Below the pieces are notes generated by a model. That model was not told where the DNA came from, searched no databases, and saw only the letters and a list, made by a program, of their open reading frames with translations. Made by a program: the position numbers and the translations under genes. This document shows positions 14,612 through 23,727 of a stretch of 26,596 bases of DNA, in pieces. How positions within the stretch are numbered: the stretch's first letter is position 1; every line of letters begins with the position of its first letter. Source of the stretch: an uncultured Pedobacter sp. (GTDB lineage: Bacteria; Bacteroidota; Bacteroidia; Sphingobacteriales; Sphingobacteriaceae); contig NZ_CAMLHF010000060.1 of the NCBI RefSeq assembly GCF_946479715.1, positions 1 to 26,596 of the forward strand. Direction: 5' to 3'.

Positions 14612-15466
14612 TTGAAAAACAAAACGCTAATCACAATCATCTCCATTTATCTAGTTTTGGGTGGAATCTGGCTATTTACGGGGTCACAATTTATCGGTTG
14701 GCTCGATCGGCAATATCCGGCAACTGATTTAAGGAACTTATACTACCTTAAGAACTTTATATTTTTAATTGGCACTGCTATAGCGGCAGTAATAGGACTA
14801 AAGCATCATTACAGCAGCCTGTTAAACACAGAAAGGAAACATAAAAATGAGCTTATAGCACAAGAAAAGCAACTTAATGAACAGGTAATTCTATACAATA
14901 CTGTTACCAGAGCCACCAATGATGTAATCTGGGACTATGACATAGCCAATAATAAATTAACCTGGATGAGTGGGTATAAAGAGATTTTTGGATATGATGA
15001 TAGTAAGGAAATTCACAACTCTTTCTGGTCTATGACAAGGGTACACCCTGATGATCAGGCCCGCATTATTTATGAATTTGAGAAAATCGTAAAAACAAGA
15101 GGAACCAAGTGGAAAGCAGAATACAGATACCTTTGTCAAGATGGCAGTTACAAATATGTTTTTGATCGCGGCTATCTAATCTTTGACGATTCGGGCAACC
15201 CACTTAGAATGCTTGGCGCAATGCAGGATATAGATGTAAGGGTAAAGCATGAAGAGCAACTTATAGCTCAGAATGAAAAATTAAGGGAAATTGCCTGGCA
15301 TAACTCGCACGAAATAAGACGACCTTTGTCTAACCTGATAGGACTTATTCCTTTACTAAAGGATTCGATTGGCGACCAGGAGGCCCTTACAGGTTTAGTT
15401 AATTTCCTGGAGATCTCAGCAGGAGAACTAGACAATGCTGTACTGAAGATCAATGACCAAATTTAA
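14612..15466 (+). CDS. Membrane PAS-domain protein with HisKA-like DHp helix but no ATPase domain
   Basis: A 284-aa protein starting at TTG (14612); no in-frame ATG lies near. Two TM helices (about 5-23 and 45-64) flank a short periplasmic loop (LDRQYPATDLRN). A coiled linker (about 70-95) follows, then a PAS_3 domain (about 100-215, WDYDIANNKLTWMSGYKEIFGY and RYLCQDGSYKYVFDRG). The end, REIAWHNSHEIRRPLSNLIGL, is a histidine-kinase dimerisation helix with phosphoacceptor-type H233. The stop falls at residue 285, where an HATPase_c domain would begin, so it lacks catalytic activity of its own. The stop lies inside a strong palindromic terminator, so there is no sign of a frameshifted remainder. 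It may be a phosphotransfer or signal-input partner for another kinase. Confidence 0.8.
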   Translation: MKNKTLITIISIYLVLGGIWLFTGSQFIGWLDRQYPATDLRNLYYLKNFIFLIGTAIAAVIGLKHHYSSLLNTERKHKNELIAQEKQLNEQVILYNTVTRATNDVIWDYDIANNKLTWMSGYKEIFGYDDSKEIHNSFWSMTRVHPDDQARIIYEFEKIVKTRGTKWKAEYRYLCQDGSYKYVFDRGYLIFDDSGNPLRMLGAMQDIDVRVKHEEQLIAQNEKLREIAWHNSHEIRRPLSNLIGLIPLLKDSIGDQEALTGLVNFLEISAGELDNAVLKINDQI

Positions 15467-15508
15467 TAAAGAAGTCTGCACCGATATCGGTACAGGCTTC
15501 TTTATTAA
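15463..15508. terminator. 46-nt palindromic bidirectional terminator
   Basis: The stretch is symmetric about 15485/15486 with two mismatches (15475/15496 and 15479/15492). The outer arms TTAATAAAGAAG and CTTCTTTATTAA form 12 bp. The inner ACCGATATCGGT is itself palindromic. It lies between the convergent PAS and metalloprotease genes and includes the PAS stop codon. The T-rich 3' arm works in either direction. Confidence 0.8.
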
Positions 15509-15521
15509 AGCATTTACGAAT

Positions 15522-18149
15522 TTATTTAACTGCTAAAGCCTTATCAATTAAAAAAGTCAGGTTTGTGCGGTGAGCTTTAGTTTGTTCATTTGTTGAAACC
15601 GCACCACCGAGCTGGGTTTTTACCTTTTTTAAGGTGGATAATGCCGCAGCTTTACTTGCATTATCATATCCACCAGGTGAAGAAACGATGCTTGCCGAAG
15701 CTTTTACAAATTCAGTCTGCAGGTTTTGACGGAATAGATTCACATTCGATTTAAGATCTGCCGCAAAAATATCATTCGCCAAATCATTCATTACACTTGC
15801 TACAGAATATGTGTTACCATAAAGACCGCTATTGTTTATTCTGGTCAGCGTATTTGGATGCAGAATTTGCGCAAGCGTACTCAACTGTATAGACATGAAT
15901 GTATTCTGAGGCTTAAAGTCCTCATTGCTTCCAAAAAATCCAAATCCACGTCTCTGAATTTGAAGATAAGGGAATAGTGGGCTGTCAGCATCAAAAGCAT
16001 TAGGAGCGAACACATATTTGCCCAATAGCGCCATTGCCTTTTTTTGATAGGCAACAGGAACAGGGGTAAATGGGGCAACAGTTGTTTTTTGCCCCACAAA
16101 ACTTCTGTCTACATATACACCGCCAACAAAACGGCTTATCGCCGCTGCAATACTTGCACGCTGTCCGTTAAGCTGTTGATAGCGTAAGCGCAACTCCTGA
16201 TAGCTCTGACCAGTTCTGCTAAAACGAGACTTCAGCTTTGGCATCATTGTGTTAATCAATTTAAACCTATCCTCTCCATAAGCAACCATATCATTGGTCT
16301 GATCATTCACATTCACTCTTGGATCGATACCACCGCCCGGACTTCTCATATCATCTGCATCATTACCAAAGGCAAGCTGTGGATCTGTACTGCGACTCAA
16401 AATCTTATTTAATCCGGCTTCTTCTTCCGACTCACTAAATGGAGTATAGCCATACTCTATTGCCCATAAATCGTATGGACCTGCTTTAGTGGTATAATAA
16501 TCACCTTGTTTACTACGATCGCTACTTACATTTATAGCAGGGTAATCCATTACAGATCCTTGCAATCCAATTTTACGGGTAAGTGCTACATCATTCATTT
16601 GAGCAGGAGTTAACATCTGACTGGCCTTCATATTATGATTAAGTCCAAGTGTATGCCCCATTTCGTGCATGATAAGGTAGTATAAGAACTGTTTATGCAT
16701 TTCACGAACTGTCTCAGCTCTTTTCGCTTCCGGAACATCAGCATCCAGTGCTTCAATTGCTGTTAAACCAGTTTGATACTGCATACTTAACTCCTGGGCC
16801 AATGTACAAGAAGCCATATGGTTTTTATCGAAACTGTGCCCTTGACCTGATTTTGAAGACGTAGCCTCAATAGGATTTTCCCAAGGCAGCTTTAAAGCAG
16901 AATTGCCACCGTTGTAAAGGTCGTCGGTAATAATTGTGCCTGCTCCAGAGCGCCATTCAACAGTAATATCAGCACCTAAAATCTGGCCAGTTAACGGATT
17001 ATAAAAACTTGGCCCTATTGCACCATAAGAAGGATATGCCGAGGATACCCAACGGATTACATTGTAAGCAATATCAGCCGGATCCCAGCTAGCCGTATCA
17101 GGCATTTCTTTCATTACAACAGCATTCCTGAAACCTGCTTTTTCAAATGCTTCATTCCATTTCTCACCCGCTTCTTTTATAATCGGGCGATACTCTAGCG
17201 GCGTAGTATTCTCAATCCAAAATACAATTGGTTCTACCGGCTCGCTTAATGCGGCTGACGGGTCTTTCTTTTTAAGGCTCCAACGGCTAATAAAATCTTT
17301 GTATGGTGCTGGTGATAAAGAAGTCAGGTTGTCTACTTCCGACCCAAAATAACCTACCCTTGGATCATCACGACGGGCGCGAAAATCATTCTTAGGAACT
17401 TCAAGAAAAGAATGCTGCATTTTAACCCTTACATAGCGGGCATCAGTAATATCTTTTCCTCCACCATTCAAAGGCACAGGGTTATCATATGCAAGTTCCA
17501 CTACCACATCGGTATTTCCCGGAAATGAGCGTATCTTTTGGTACTTTGATTTAGAGGTATTTAGGTTTCCAAGATTAAATACGGCTCCAGGAGGCAAAGT
17601 CGGAGGGAAAACTGGTTTAACCGGATCCAGTTTGTCTCCAAGAAAAAGACCATCTACAGCAATCAGGTAACCTAATGAATCTTGTGCAGCTACCTTATCA
17701 CTATAGAAAACTGCATCTGATACATCAACATCTGCTGATTTACTTACCGGATTGGCTTTATCATAATAAAAATTAGTATTCTTTTGAAGGAGCTCAATTT
17801 TATCATCAGATTTCTGGATATAGAATAACCAGGTAGTTCTGATCATATTTTGGTTAAGGAATAAAGTTGTTGGCCCACCCATCGAGAAACTTTGATAAAT
17901 GTAATTCTTGCCTAACTGATCTTTCTTTATATACATCTGAAGGCTACCCGTTACGGTATCTCTATACATCGAAAAAAGACCGTCAATCTTTTTACTTGAT
18001 TTTATTTTGTCATTTATTGTTGGTTTAGCGGGCTTGGCCATCGCTTTTTTTAACGAATCAGCGGCCAGTTCTTTTTTCTTCTTTTTTTGGGCAAAAGCGC
18101 CCCCTGCCAAGAATAATACCAGCGTGAGCAGTGTAATGGTTCTTTTCAT
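15522..18149 (-). CDS. Secreted zinc-dependent metalloprotease (DUF5117/met-zincin family)
   Basis: An 875-aa exported protein with a signal peptide of about 20 residues, then a Lys-rich stretch after AQ. The metzincin site HEMGHTLGLNH has Zn ligands H495, H499 and H505 and catalytic E496. A Met-turn follows at SVM534DYP. The N-terminal part (about 40-300) corresponds to the DUF5118/DUF5117 region and the C-terminal third to the DUF4953-type tail. Length is normal for these Bacteroidota proteases. It presumably acts in the periplasm or outside the cell; the substrate is unknown. It is probably monocistronic: 135 nt separate it from the upstream nuclease gene, with a possible weak terminator at 18279-18291, and the strong palindromic terminator follows. 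No good -7 element was found upstream. Confidence 0.92.
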   Translation of the reverse strand: MKRTITLLTLVLFLAGGAFAQKKKKKELAADSLKKAMAKPAKPTINDKIKSSKKIDGLFSMYRDTVTGSLQMYIKKDQLGKNYIYQSFSMGGPTTLFLNQNMIRTTWLFYIQKSDDKIELLQKNTNFYYDKANPVSKSADVDVSDAVFYSDKVAAQDSLGYLIAVDGLFLGDKLDPVKPVFPPTLPPGAVFNLGNLNTSKSKYQKIRSFPGNTDVVVELAYDNPVPLNGGGKDITDARYVRVKMQHSFLEVPKNDFRARRDDPRVGYFGSEVDNLTSLSPAPYKDFISRWSLKKKDPSAALSEPVEPIVFWIENTTPLEYRPIIKEAGEKWNEAFEKAGFRNAVVMKEMPDTASWDPADIAYNVIRWVSSAYPSYGAIGPSFYNPLTGQILGADITVEWRSGAGTIITDDLYNGGNSALKLPWENPIEATSSKSGQGHSFDKNHMASCTLAQELSMQYQTGLTAIEALDADVPEAKRAETVREMHKQFLYYLIMHEMGHTLGLNHNMKASQMLTPAQMNDVALTRKIGLQGSVMDYPAINVSSDRSKQGDYYTTKAGPYDLWAIEYGYTPFSESEEEAGLNKILSRSTDPQLAFGNDADDMRSPGGGIDPRVNVNDQTNDMVAYGEDRFKLINTMMPKLKSRFSRTGQSYQELRLRYQQLNGQRASIAAAISRFVGGVYVDRSFVGQKTTVAPFTPVPVAYQKKAMALLGKYVFAPNAFDADSPLFPYLQIQRRGFGFFGSNEDFKPQNTFMSIQLSTLAQILHPNTLTRINNSGLYGNTYSVASVMNDLANDIFAADLKSNVNLFRQNLQTEFVKASASIVSSPGGYDNASKAAALSTLKKVKTQLGGAVSTNEQTKAHRTNLTFLIDKALAVK

Positions 18150-18278
18150 ATGAAATAATAGTTTGTTTTGGTTATGAATTTATCTTGTGTATGATGCTTT
18201 CACGCAATAAATGTTACTAAAAATATGAATTTTCAGGCAAAAAGAATATGTCAAAATCGCTTTTCAGAAAATTAACCT

Positions 18279-18291
18279 GGGCAATTAGCCC
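18279..18291 (-). terminator. Weak hairpin at the nuclease stop codon
   Basis: On the minus strand GGGC-TAATT-GCCC carries the TAA stop of the nuclease gene in its loop and is followed by AGGTTAATTTT. The 4-bp stem is short, so this is only a possible terminator. Confidence 0.25.
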
Positions 18292-18845
18292 TTTAACCGG
18301 TAATTTATACCCAGGACGATGAACATTACAACAAGTCCGCCAATCACATAGCGGTTCTCATATAAGTCTATTTGGGTAATGTTGGTTATAGGAGTATCCT
18401 GAGGTTCGTTTCTTTCAGCTTCACTATATTTCCACATACCCAGCAACCGACCTTGTGCTTCGGCCTCAGCATCGGTGTAGGCTGCAGCTCGATCAAAGCG
18501 AAACTTAAGTAAAGCATAAGCATATCCTTCACGGATCATCTGTTCATTTATGTCCACTCCATCAAGCACAACATACCTTAACAGTCTCGAGTATCTGTCT
18601 CTGTCTTTTGATTTATGATCTCTGGTCAGTTCAACATCTTTTCCTTCGATCAGTTCTGCTAAGTGTTCCTTTGCATCAACACCATAAAAATCCTTCATTT
18701 CAGGGGCATTTATACCTATTAACCTTACCCGCTCACCTGATTCAGTTACGAAAGTATCACCATCAACAACACGCTTAACCTTTGTGAATTGTCCAAAGCA
18801 CAGATTATGGCTTACAACAATTAAAAACAGAATTATATACTTCAT
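18285..18845 (-). CDS. SNase-like (thermonuclease) nuclease with C-terminal membrane anchor
   Basis: A 186-aa protein with an N-terminal signal (about 1-18, ending CFGQ), an OB-fold staphylococcal-nuclease domain (about 20-135) and a C-terminal TM helix (about 163-182). Active-site positions seen are VVDGDTF (D28, D30), R41 in VRLIGINAPE, E49 and R87 in RYSRLLRY. The calcium-ligand Asp of S. aureus nuclease (D40) corresponds to N46 here and T41 to A47, so metal binding may be altered. It probably degrades nucleic acid in the periplasm while tethered to the membrane. I chose ATG 18845 over the TTG at 18857, since it directly precedes the signal peptide. It lies 41 nt after the UspA gene and may be cotranscribed with it. 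Confidence 0.88.
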   Translation of the reverse strand: MKYIILFLIVVSHNLCFGQFTKVKRVVDGDTFVTESGERVRLIGINAPEMKDFYGVDAKEHLAELIEGKDVELTRDHKSKDRDRYSRLLRYVVLDGVDINEQMIREGYAYALLKFRFDRAAAYTDAEAEAQGRLLGMWKYSEAERNEPQDTPITNITQIDLYENRYVIGGLVVMFIVLGINYRLKG

Positions 18846-18886
18846 TTGAAGCGGCAATGATAAGCATAAAAAAATTCTGATTCAAC

Positions 18887-19711
18887 TTAGGAAATTGGGA
18901 GCGAAAGCAATGGTATTCTTAATCCTGACGCCATAATACGTGTTTTACTCCGGTGAATAATAGAAGCCCAGAACCCATATTTTTTTGGCACCATGATCAA
19001 TAGATCAGCTCTAAAATCGATAATTTCTTTTTCTATTTCCTTGATCACTGCATTGGAATTTACGTTCTTATAGTAGTAGGAAATGCCTTCAAGTCCATCA
19101 TCAATGGCACTTACTTCCGGTAAAGACCCATTTAACGTTTTTAGTTCTTCAACTTTCTGACTCACATTAAAAACTTCAACCTCGGCTTTCAGTGCTATTG
19201 CCAGTTCTTTAATATTGGCAAGTACCTTTTCTGATATCCCACGCAAAACATCACAAGCAAAAAGCACATTTTTTGTACCTTCAAACCTGGCACCCAGAGG
19301 CACAGCCATAACAGGCAGATTAAGTTTCTTAATTGCCGACGTTGTGGTGTTACCCCAAAGATCCTGTTCCAAAGTTTTAGTATTCATTCCAAGTACAACC
19401 AGAGCAGCCTGGTGCTTATCAATTAAACTTTTCAGCGCATCCTGAACAAAGGAAAGGTTTGATTCATGTTCTACCTCTATATCATAATCGATAGACAGGG
19501 ATAGTCCTCTTTCGATCAAACGAATCTCATTATCAGTTATCAATTTTTGTATGCTGGCTGCTGGCAAAAGGGTGTTTGCAGCATGGGTAGGAATTACAAA
19601 AGAATTATATAGTATGAGTTTTGCATCATTATGTTTGGCAACAGCAGCGGCATATTCAACAGCGTTTTCGGCTACCTCCGAAAAATCTGTGGCTACAATT
19701 ATGGGGTTCAT
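18887..19711 (-). CDS. Universal stress protein, two tandem UspA domains
   Basis: A 274-aa cytosolic protein of two USP domains. The first (about 1-145) opens with IIVATDFSEVAENAVEYAA and has the LVVLGMNTK strand-loop. The second (about 148-274) opens with NVLFACDVLRGISEKVLANIKELA. The typical ATP-binding G-x2-G-x9-G-S/T pattern is only loosely present (LGMNTK...WGNTTTS), so nucleotide binding is uncertain. This two-domain form is common in Bacteroidota and linked to stress or low-oxygen responses. It precedes the nuclease gene by 41 nt on the same strand. The upstream region on the minus strand has TAAATTTA, a 7-of-8 match to the -7 consensus, at modest distance. Confidence 0.9.
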   Translation of the reverse strand: MNPIIVATDFSEVAENAVEYAAAVAKHNDAKLILYNSFVIPTHAANTLLPAASIQKLITDNEIRLIERGLSLSIDYDIEVEHESNLSFVQDALKSLIDKHQAALVVLGMNTKTLEQDLWGNTTTSAIKKLNLPVMAVPLGARFEGTKNVLFACDVLRGISEKVLANIKELAIALKAEVEVFNVSQKVEELKTLNGSLPEVSAIDDGLEGISYYYKNVNSNAVIKEIEKEIIDFRADLLIMVPKKYGFWASIIHRSKTRIMASGLRIPLLSLPIS

Positions 19712-19861
19712 ATTTAAAGTATTAGTTATTTATAAATTTAGGCATATACTACTTTATAAAATAGGCCGAACCCCCGTTAAACCGTTATTTTACTTTAATC
19801 TTAGATTTCAATTGTAACATGGCAATGGCATAATGCACCAGCATAATCCGTGATTTCTCAA

Positions 19862-19959
19862 CTATAGGAGAAATCTCTTGAATTAGCATACCAAACTTGA
19901 ATTGACATAAGCAAGAGATCTCTCCTATCGTCGAGATGACGGCAGCCTTTGGACTGCCG
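19862..19959. repeat. BIME-like intergenic repeat: inverted GAGATTTCTCC-type motifs plus hairpin
   Basis: CTATAGGAGAAATCTCTTG (19862-19880) and CAAGAGATCTCTCCTATCG (19912-19930) are inverted copies with 2 mismatches in 19 and a 31-nt spacer. The second continues as TCGAGATGAC, then a hairpin CGGCAG-CC-TTT-GG-a-CTGCCG (19940-19959). AAGAGATTTCTCC...TCGAAATGAC-like units are, to my recollection, widespread multicopy intergenic repeats in Bacteroidota and other phyla. It sits downstream of the DUF4397 gene, where it may act as a 3' end. Confidence 0.6.
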
Positions 19960-19991
19960 CTTTAAGATTAAATAGCTGAACTGCGATAAGA

Positions 19992-20861
19992 TTACCTGCT
20001 ATGTGTAATTATGGTTGCACTTAGCCCATCACCACCAGGACTTCCATTTATAAAAATGGTATATATCTTTCCAGCCTCAAAAGTTATGTTAGATAACCCG
20101 TTGCCAGTAATAGGCAATACTGCCTGAGTCGTATTATTCCTCACCTCAAGATTCTTAGATGCAACAGCATCAATTTCCTTAAAGGGACCAAGCGTTTTCC
20201 AACTCAAACCCGGTATGGTTGCCGGAGCCTTCCCATTTGCATCATAGGTAATAAGGGTCTGATCGCCAAAATTACCATATGCAACATTAGAAAAAACCAC
20301 ACCACTACCTGCTATCGTTAAATCCACATTCGGTGCATCAGGAGAAAAGTTTGCAAACCGAACTTTCGCCTTACCGGAAACCGGCGCTGTTAAATCATCA
20401 TACACCAGTACCAGACTATCTCTGTTTCCCGGATTCAATTTACTAGGCTTACGTTTGGCTACCGCGAATAAAGTATGATAATAGCTTGCAATGGGACCAT
20501 TAGGAGCTGCAAAAGAAGCTTTATCAGTTTCCTGTACAAAAGTGGCACTTCCTCCAAATACATATGATGATTTATAGCTCGTATTACTCCCCTCCGTAGT
20601 ATTGTATTGCACTTTTCCGTATTGAGTATCCACATAATCGGTAGCGGCATTATGAACAATCAAAGCCGTATTTATTTGTCTCGTAAAGTCAAGGAAGTTA
20701 ATAGGTGCAGTAATAGACAATGCGTTTACCAGTTTAACTTTAGCACTTAGAGCCGACCTGTCGGCATTATCCGAATCCAGGTATCCCGTTTTTTTGCAGG
20801 ATGTAGACACAATAGCAATCACACCCAATATCCCTGCGAACTTTATATTTAAAAATTTCAT
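19992..20861 (-). CDS. DUF4397-type lipoprotein partner of the TonB receptor
   Basis: A 289-aa lipoprotein. The signal has lipobox STSC with C22, followed by KKTGYLDSDNAD, whose acidic residues resemble a surface-export signal. The mature protein has two beta-sandwich repeats starting KVKLVNALSITAPINFLDF (about 42-60) and KVRFANFSPDAPNVDLTIAGSGVVFSNVAYG (about 166-196). The second is the hallmark of DUF4397 domains. It lies 18 nt after the TonB receptor gene, so the two are cotranscribed and probably work together at the outer membrane, perhaps binding the receptor's ligand. The ligand is unknown. It is probably the last gene of the operon; a repeat with hairpins follows. Confidence 0.82.
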   Translation of the reverse strand: MKFLNIKFAGILGVIAIVSTSCKKTGYLDSDNADRSALSAKVKLVNALSITAPINFLDFTRQINTALIVHNAATDYVDTQYGKVQYNTTEGSNTSYKSSYVFGGSATFVQETDKASFAAPNGPIASYYHTLFAVAKRKPSKLNPGNRDSLVLVYDDLTAPVSGKAKVRFANFSPDAPNVDLTIAGSGVVFSNVAYGNFGDQTLITYDANGKAPATIPGLSWKTLGPFKEIDAVASKNLEVRNNTTQAVLPITGNGLSNITFEAGKIYTIFINGSPGGDGLSATIITHSR

Positions 20862-20879
20862 GATCTCTCTGTTTTATAA

Positions 20880-23648
20880 TTAGAACTTAGCCGATAATCT
20901 TACAAATGGCTGTATACCTGTATTTGTTCCGGCTTGTGTACCACCTGGGCCCGGGTTGCGTGTAATATTACTTCCTGGTGCAGGAATACTATAATCGCCC
21001 AGAACATTGAATAAGTTATTGGCACCAACCGTTGCCAGTAAACTTGGGGTAATTCTATATCCCGCCGAAACATCAGCTATCCAAATCGGACTAAAAACCT
21101 GGTAGTAGTAATCTGGTTTAGGAAAATTAGCATTAAGCTGCGATACAGATGTTACCGATCCAAAATATACTGCCCGCACCAAAAAATTAAACTTATCCAG
21201 ATTATAAGTTCCCTGCAAGGTTATTTTCTTTGATGGAATGTTGTTTGTTACCCTTGCTTTTTCCGATTCATCAAAAATTATGTATCGGTAAGCTTCTAAT
21301 CCTTTTGGCGTATTTACTTTGGTTAGCTTAGTATCTAAAAAGTTTGCACTGGCAAGAAATGTAGCATTTGCTCCATTATTGAACAGGAACTTGTAGCTTC
21401 CGGTAAACTCAATACCCTTTGTACTGGTACTAAATGAATTGTAAAAAAACTTTGCCTGTATGGTACCTGTTTGAACAAACAAGGCTCTAACATCGGCTGG
21501 CAAATTGGTATCAGTTGCCGAAAAGCGTCCGGTATTACCAACCCTGTCTTTAATGTCAATCTGGTAAGCGTCAACGGTAAGTTCCACATTTGGTATTGGC
21601 GATGCGGTTAAACCGGCCGTATATCCCTTAGATCTTTCTGCTTTTAATTCCGGAATCCCCAATGCTTTTGTAGCCGGATTTACATTGTTTGCGGTAACCT
21701 GATCTATGGCTACACCATTTTGAAAAGTTGTAGAGGTTTCAGTATAATAAAACTGCGCAAGGTCAGGCGCCCTGAATCCTGTGTTTATCGATCCCCTTAC
21801 TCCAAGCCAGTCGGTAACACTATAGCGTGTTGCACCCTTATAAGTAAACACACTTCCAAAGTCCGAATAATTCTCGACACGTACCGCACCTGACAATAAC
21901 CATTTTGAAGTAACATTTAACTCCAGATCTAAATATCCAGCAGAAATAGATCTGTTTACGTTAACCTCATTTGATGGGCGAAAACCTGCATGGATCTGCG
22001 AGCCTGGCGACAGGCCATTTAGTGGCGTTAAACCTAAAGAAGTAGTATAAGGAATACCTCCCGCTGTTGTATCTACTCCATAAATTGCCCTCAAATCTCC
22101 TTTTGAATATGACGCTTCCTCGCCTGCAATGATCTGATAGCTCTCTACACGATATTGACCACCAAACGCCACATTAAGCCCTTTTAACACTTTGTCAAAG
22201 TAGCGGCTAAAATCCAGACTGGTTGTATTCTGACTCGCATTATAACTACCTGCATCGAACTTGCGTGGTGTACGCTGACCCAAACTTGCATTCAAAGAGT
22301 TAGTGATCACATTCCCAAAATCATTAATCCCATACACATTTGAAATGTCAACTTTCCAGTCTTTTACCTTTGCTTTTACGCCCAAGGCAAACGACTTATC
22401 AGAAATGATGTTATCCATTGCTGGTAAAAACCCATCTGGATAAATAAAGGTATTGTTGCGTTCAGTCCAGCCCGGTAAACGGTATACTGCTGTAAATTGT
22501 GAATTACGGTGACTAATACCTCCAAACGAATACAACTCCACATCTTCCTTTAAAGGAACAGAAGCGTTAAAGAAAAGCAATCCATCTATGGCTTTATTTG
22601 TACTGCCTCGCTGATCAAAATAGTGCCTGTCAATACCTCTGCTGGCTATAATCGCATCGTCAATCTCTTTAGTATAGATCTGATCAAACCCCCTTGTATT
22701 AGCGCCGCCCCCATAGGCAGGTCCTATATACAACCCAGCATCATCATTACCAACCGGCAACGATACGGCCTGAGTAGCAAATTCTCCGGTTACGTTCAAA
22801 AAGCCGCCTTTATTTCCAAGCTTAACCCCATAATTACTGCTGGTTCTTGTGGTTAATCCATCGCCGCGTCTGCGTGCGCTTGCAGTTGAGCTAAGCGACA
22901 GCTGGTCGGTACTTTTCTTTAAAACTATATTAATAACACCGGCAATAGCATCAGAACCATATTGGGCCGCAGCACCATCGCGCAGTATTTCAATTCTTTC
23001 AATAGATCCTGTCGGGATGGAATTAAGGTCATAACCTGTTGCGCCATTACCTAATCCACCCCAGCTAATGTTTGAACTTTTATGTCTTCTTTTTCCATTA
23101 ATCAATACCAATAACTGATCTACACCAAGTCCTCTAAGCTGTGCTGTTGATGTTGCCGAAGCTGCATCTCCACCACCTGAAACAGAGGAATGAAATGACG
23201 GAGATACGTATTGCAGTAATTGTGTAACCGTTACCTGTGGTGCCGATTCCTGAAGCGCTTTTATATCAATAATATCAACAGGGTTTGCTGAGGTAAGCTT
23301 AGTTCTGTTTGCATTGTTGGAACCAACAATATTAACCTCACTCAGTGAACTCGACGAAGGTTTAAGACTAATATTTATTATTTCCTTACCATCAATCTCT
23401 GCCTCCTGCGTTTCATACCCGATGTAAGAAAAAATCAATATCCGTCCATTCTTAATCGTAACCTGGTAACTTCCATCCTCCTTTGTAGCGGGCCCTTCAT
23501 CAAGCCCTTTTACCCTTACCGAAACTCCCGGTATAGGCGAATTATCGTCTGCTGATGTAACCACCCCCTTAATTATGCGCCGTTGCGCATATAAATTTTG
23601 CCCATAAAAAAAGCTAAAGAACAACAGTACCGGTATAATTTTTTTCAT
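20880..23648 (-). CDS. TonB-dependent outer-membrane receptor
   Basis: A 922-aa receptor with a signal peptide (1-21, ending LYAQ), an N-terminal CarboxypepD_reg-like domain (about 24-105, IKGVVTSADDNSPIPGVSV), a plug domain (about 120-240) and a 22-strand barrel ending FVRLSAKF. The plug shows RGLGVDQLLVLINGKRRH and ERIEILRDGAAAQYGSDAIAGVINIVLKK. It resembles the iron or vitamin-type receptors more than SusC: there is no SusD gene, and the partner downstream is a DUF4397 lipoprotein. The substrate is unknown. It lies 79 nt after the cytochrome c peroxidase gene on the same strand. Linkage to TlpA, YceI and peroxidase genes suggests a redox-active or metal-containing cargo; that is inference. 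Confidence 0.92.
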   Translation of the reverse strand: MKKIIPVLLFFSFFYGQNLYAQRRIIKGVVTSADDNSPIPGVSVRVKGLDEGPATKEDGSYQVTIKNGRILIFSYIGYETQEAEIDGKEIINISLKPSSSSLSEVNIVGSNNANRTKLTSANPVDIIDIKALQESAPQVTVTQLLQYVSPSFHSSVSGGGDAASATSTAQLRGLGVDQLLVLINGKRRHKSSNISWGGLGNGATGYDLNSIPTGSIERIEILRDGAAAQYGSDAIAGVINIVLKKSTDQLSLSSTASARRRGDGLTTRTSSNYGVKLGNKGGFLNVTGEFATQAVSLPVGNDDAGLYIGPAYGGGANTRGFDQIYTKEIDDAIIASRGIDRHYFDQRGSTNKAIDGLLFFNASVPLKEDVELYSFGGISHRNSQFTAVYRLPGWTERNNTFIYPDGFLPAMDNIISDKSFALGVKAKVKDWKVDISNVYGINDFGNVITNSLNASLGQRTPRKFDAGSYNASQNTTSLDFSRYFDKVLKGLNVAFGGQYRVESYQIIAGEEASYSKGDLRAIYGVDTTAGGIPYTTSLGLTPLNGLSPGSQIHAGFRPSNEVNVNRSISAGYLDLELNVTSKWLLSGAVRVENYSDFGSVFTYKGATRYSVTDWLGVRGSINTGFRAPDLAQFYYTETSTTFQNGVAIDQVTANNVNPATKALGIPELKAERSKGYTAGLTASPIPNVELTVDAYQIDIKDRVGNTGRFSATDTNLPADVRALFVQTGTIQAKFFYNSFSTSTKGIEFTGSYKFLFNNGANATFLASANFLDTKLTKVNTPKGLEAYRYIIFDESEKARVTNNIPSKKITLQGTYNLDKFNFLVRAVYFGSVTSVSQLNANFPKPDYYYQVFSPIWIADVSAGYRITPSLLATVGANNLFNVLGDYSIPAPGSNITRNPGPGGTQAGTNTGIQPFVRLSAKF

Positions 23649-23727
23649 TATGATTTAGTTAAGTTTAGACAAAAGGATATCCCCTACATGCATCTAAGCA
23701 TATATTCCATTTGTCAGTTATATGTTT

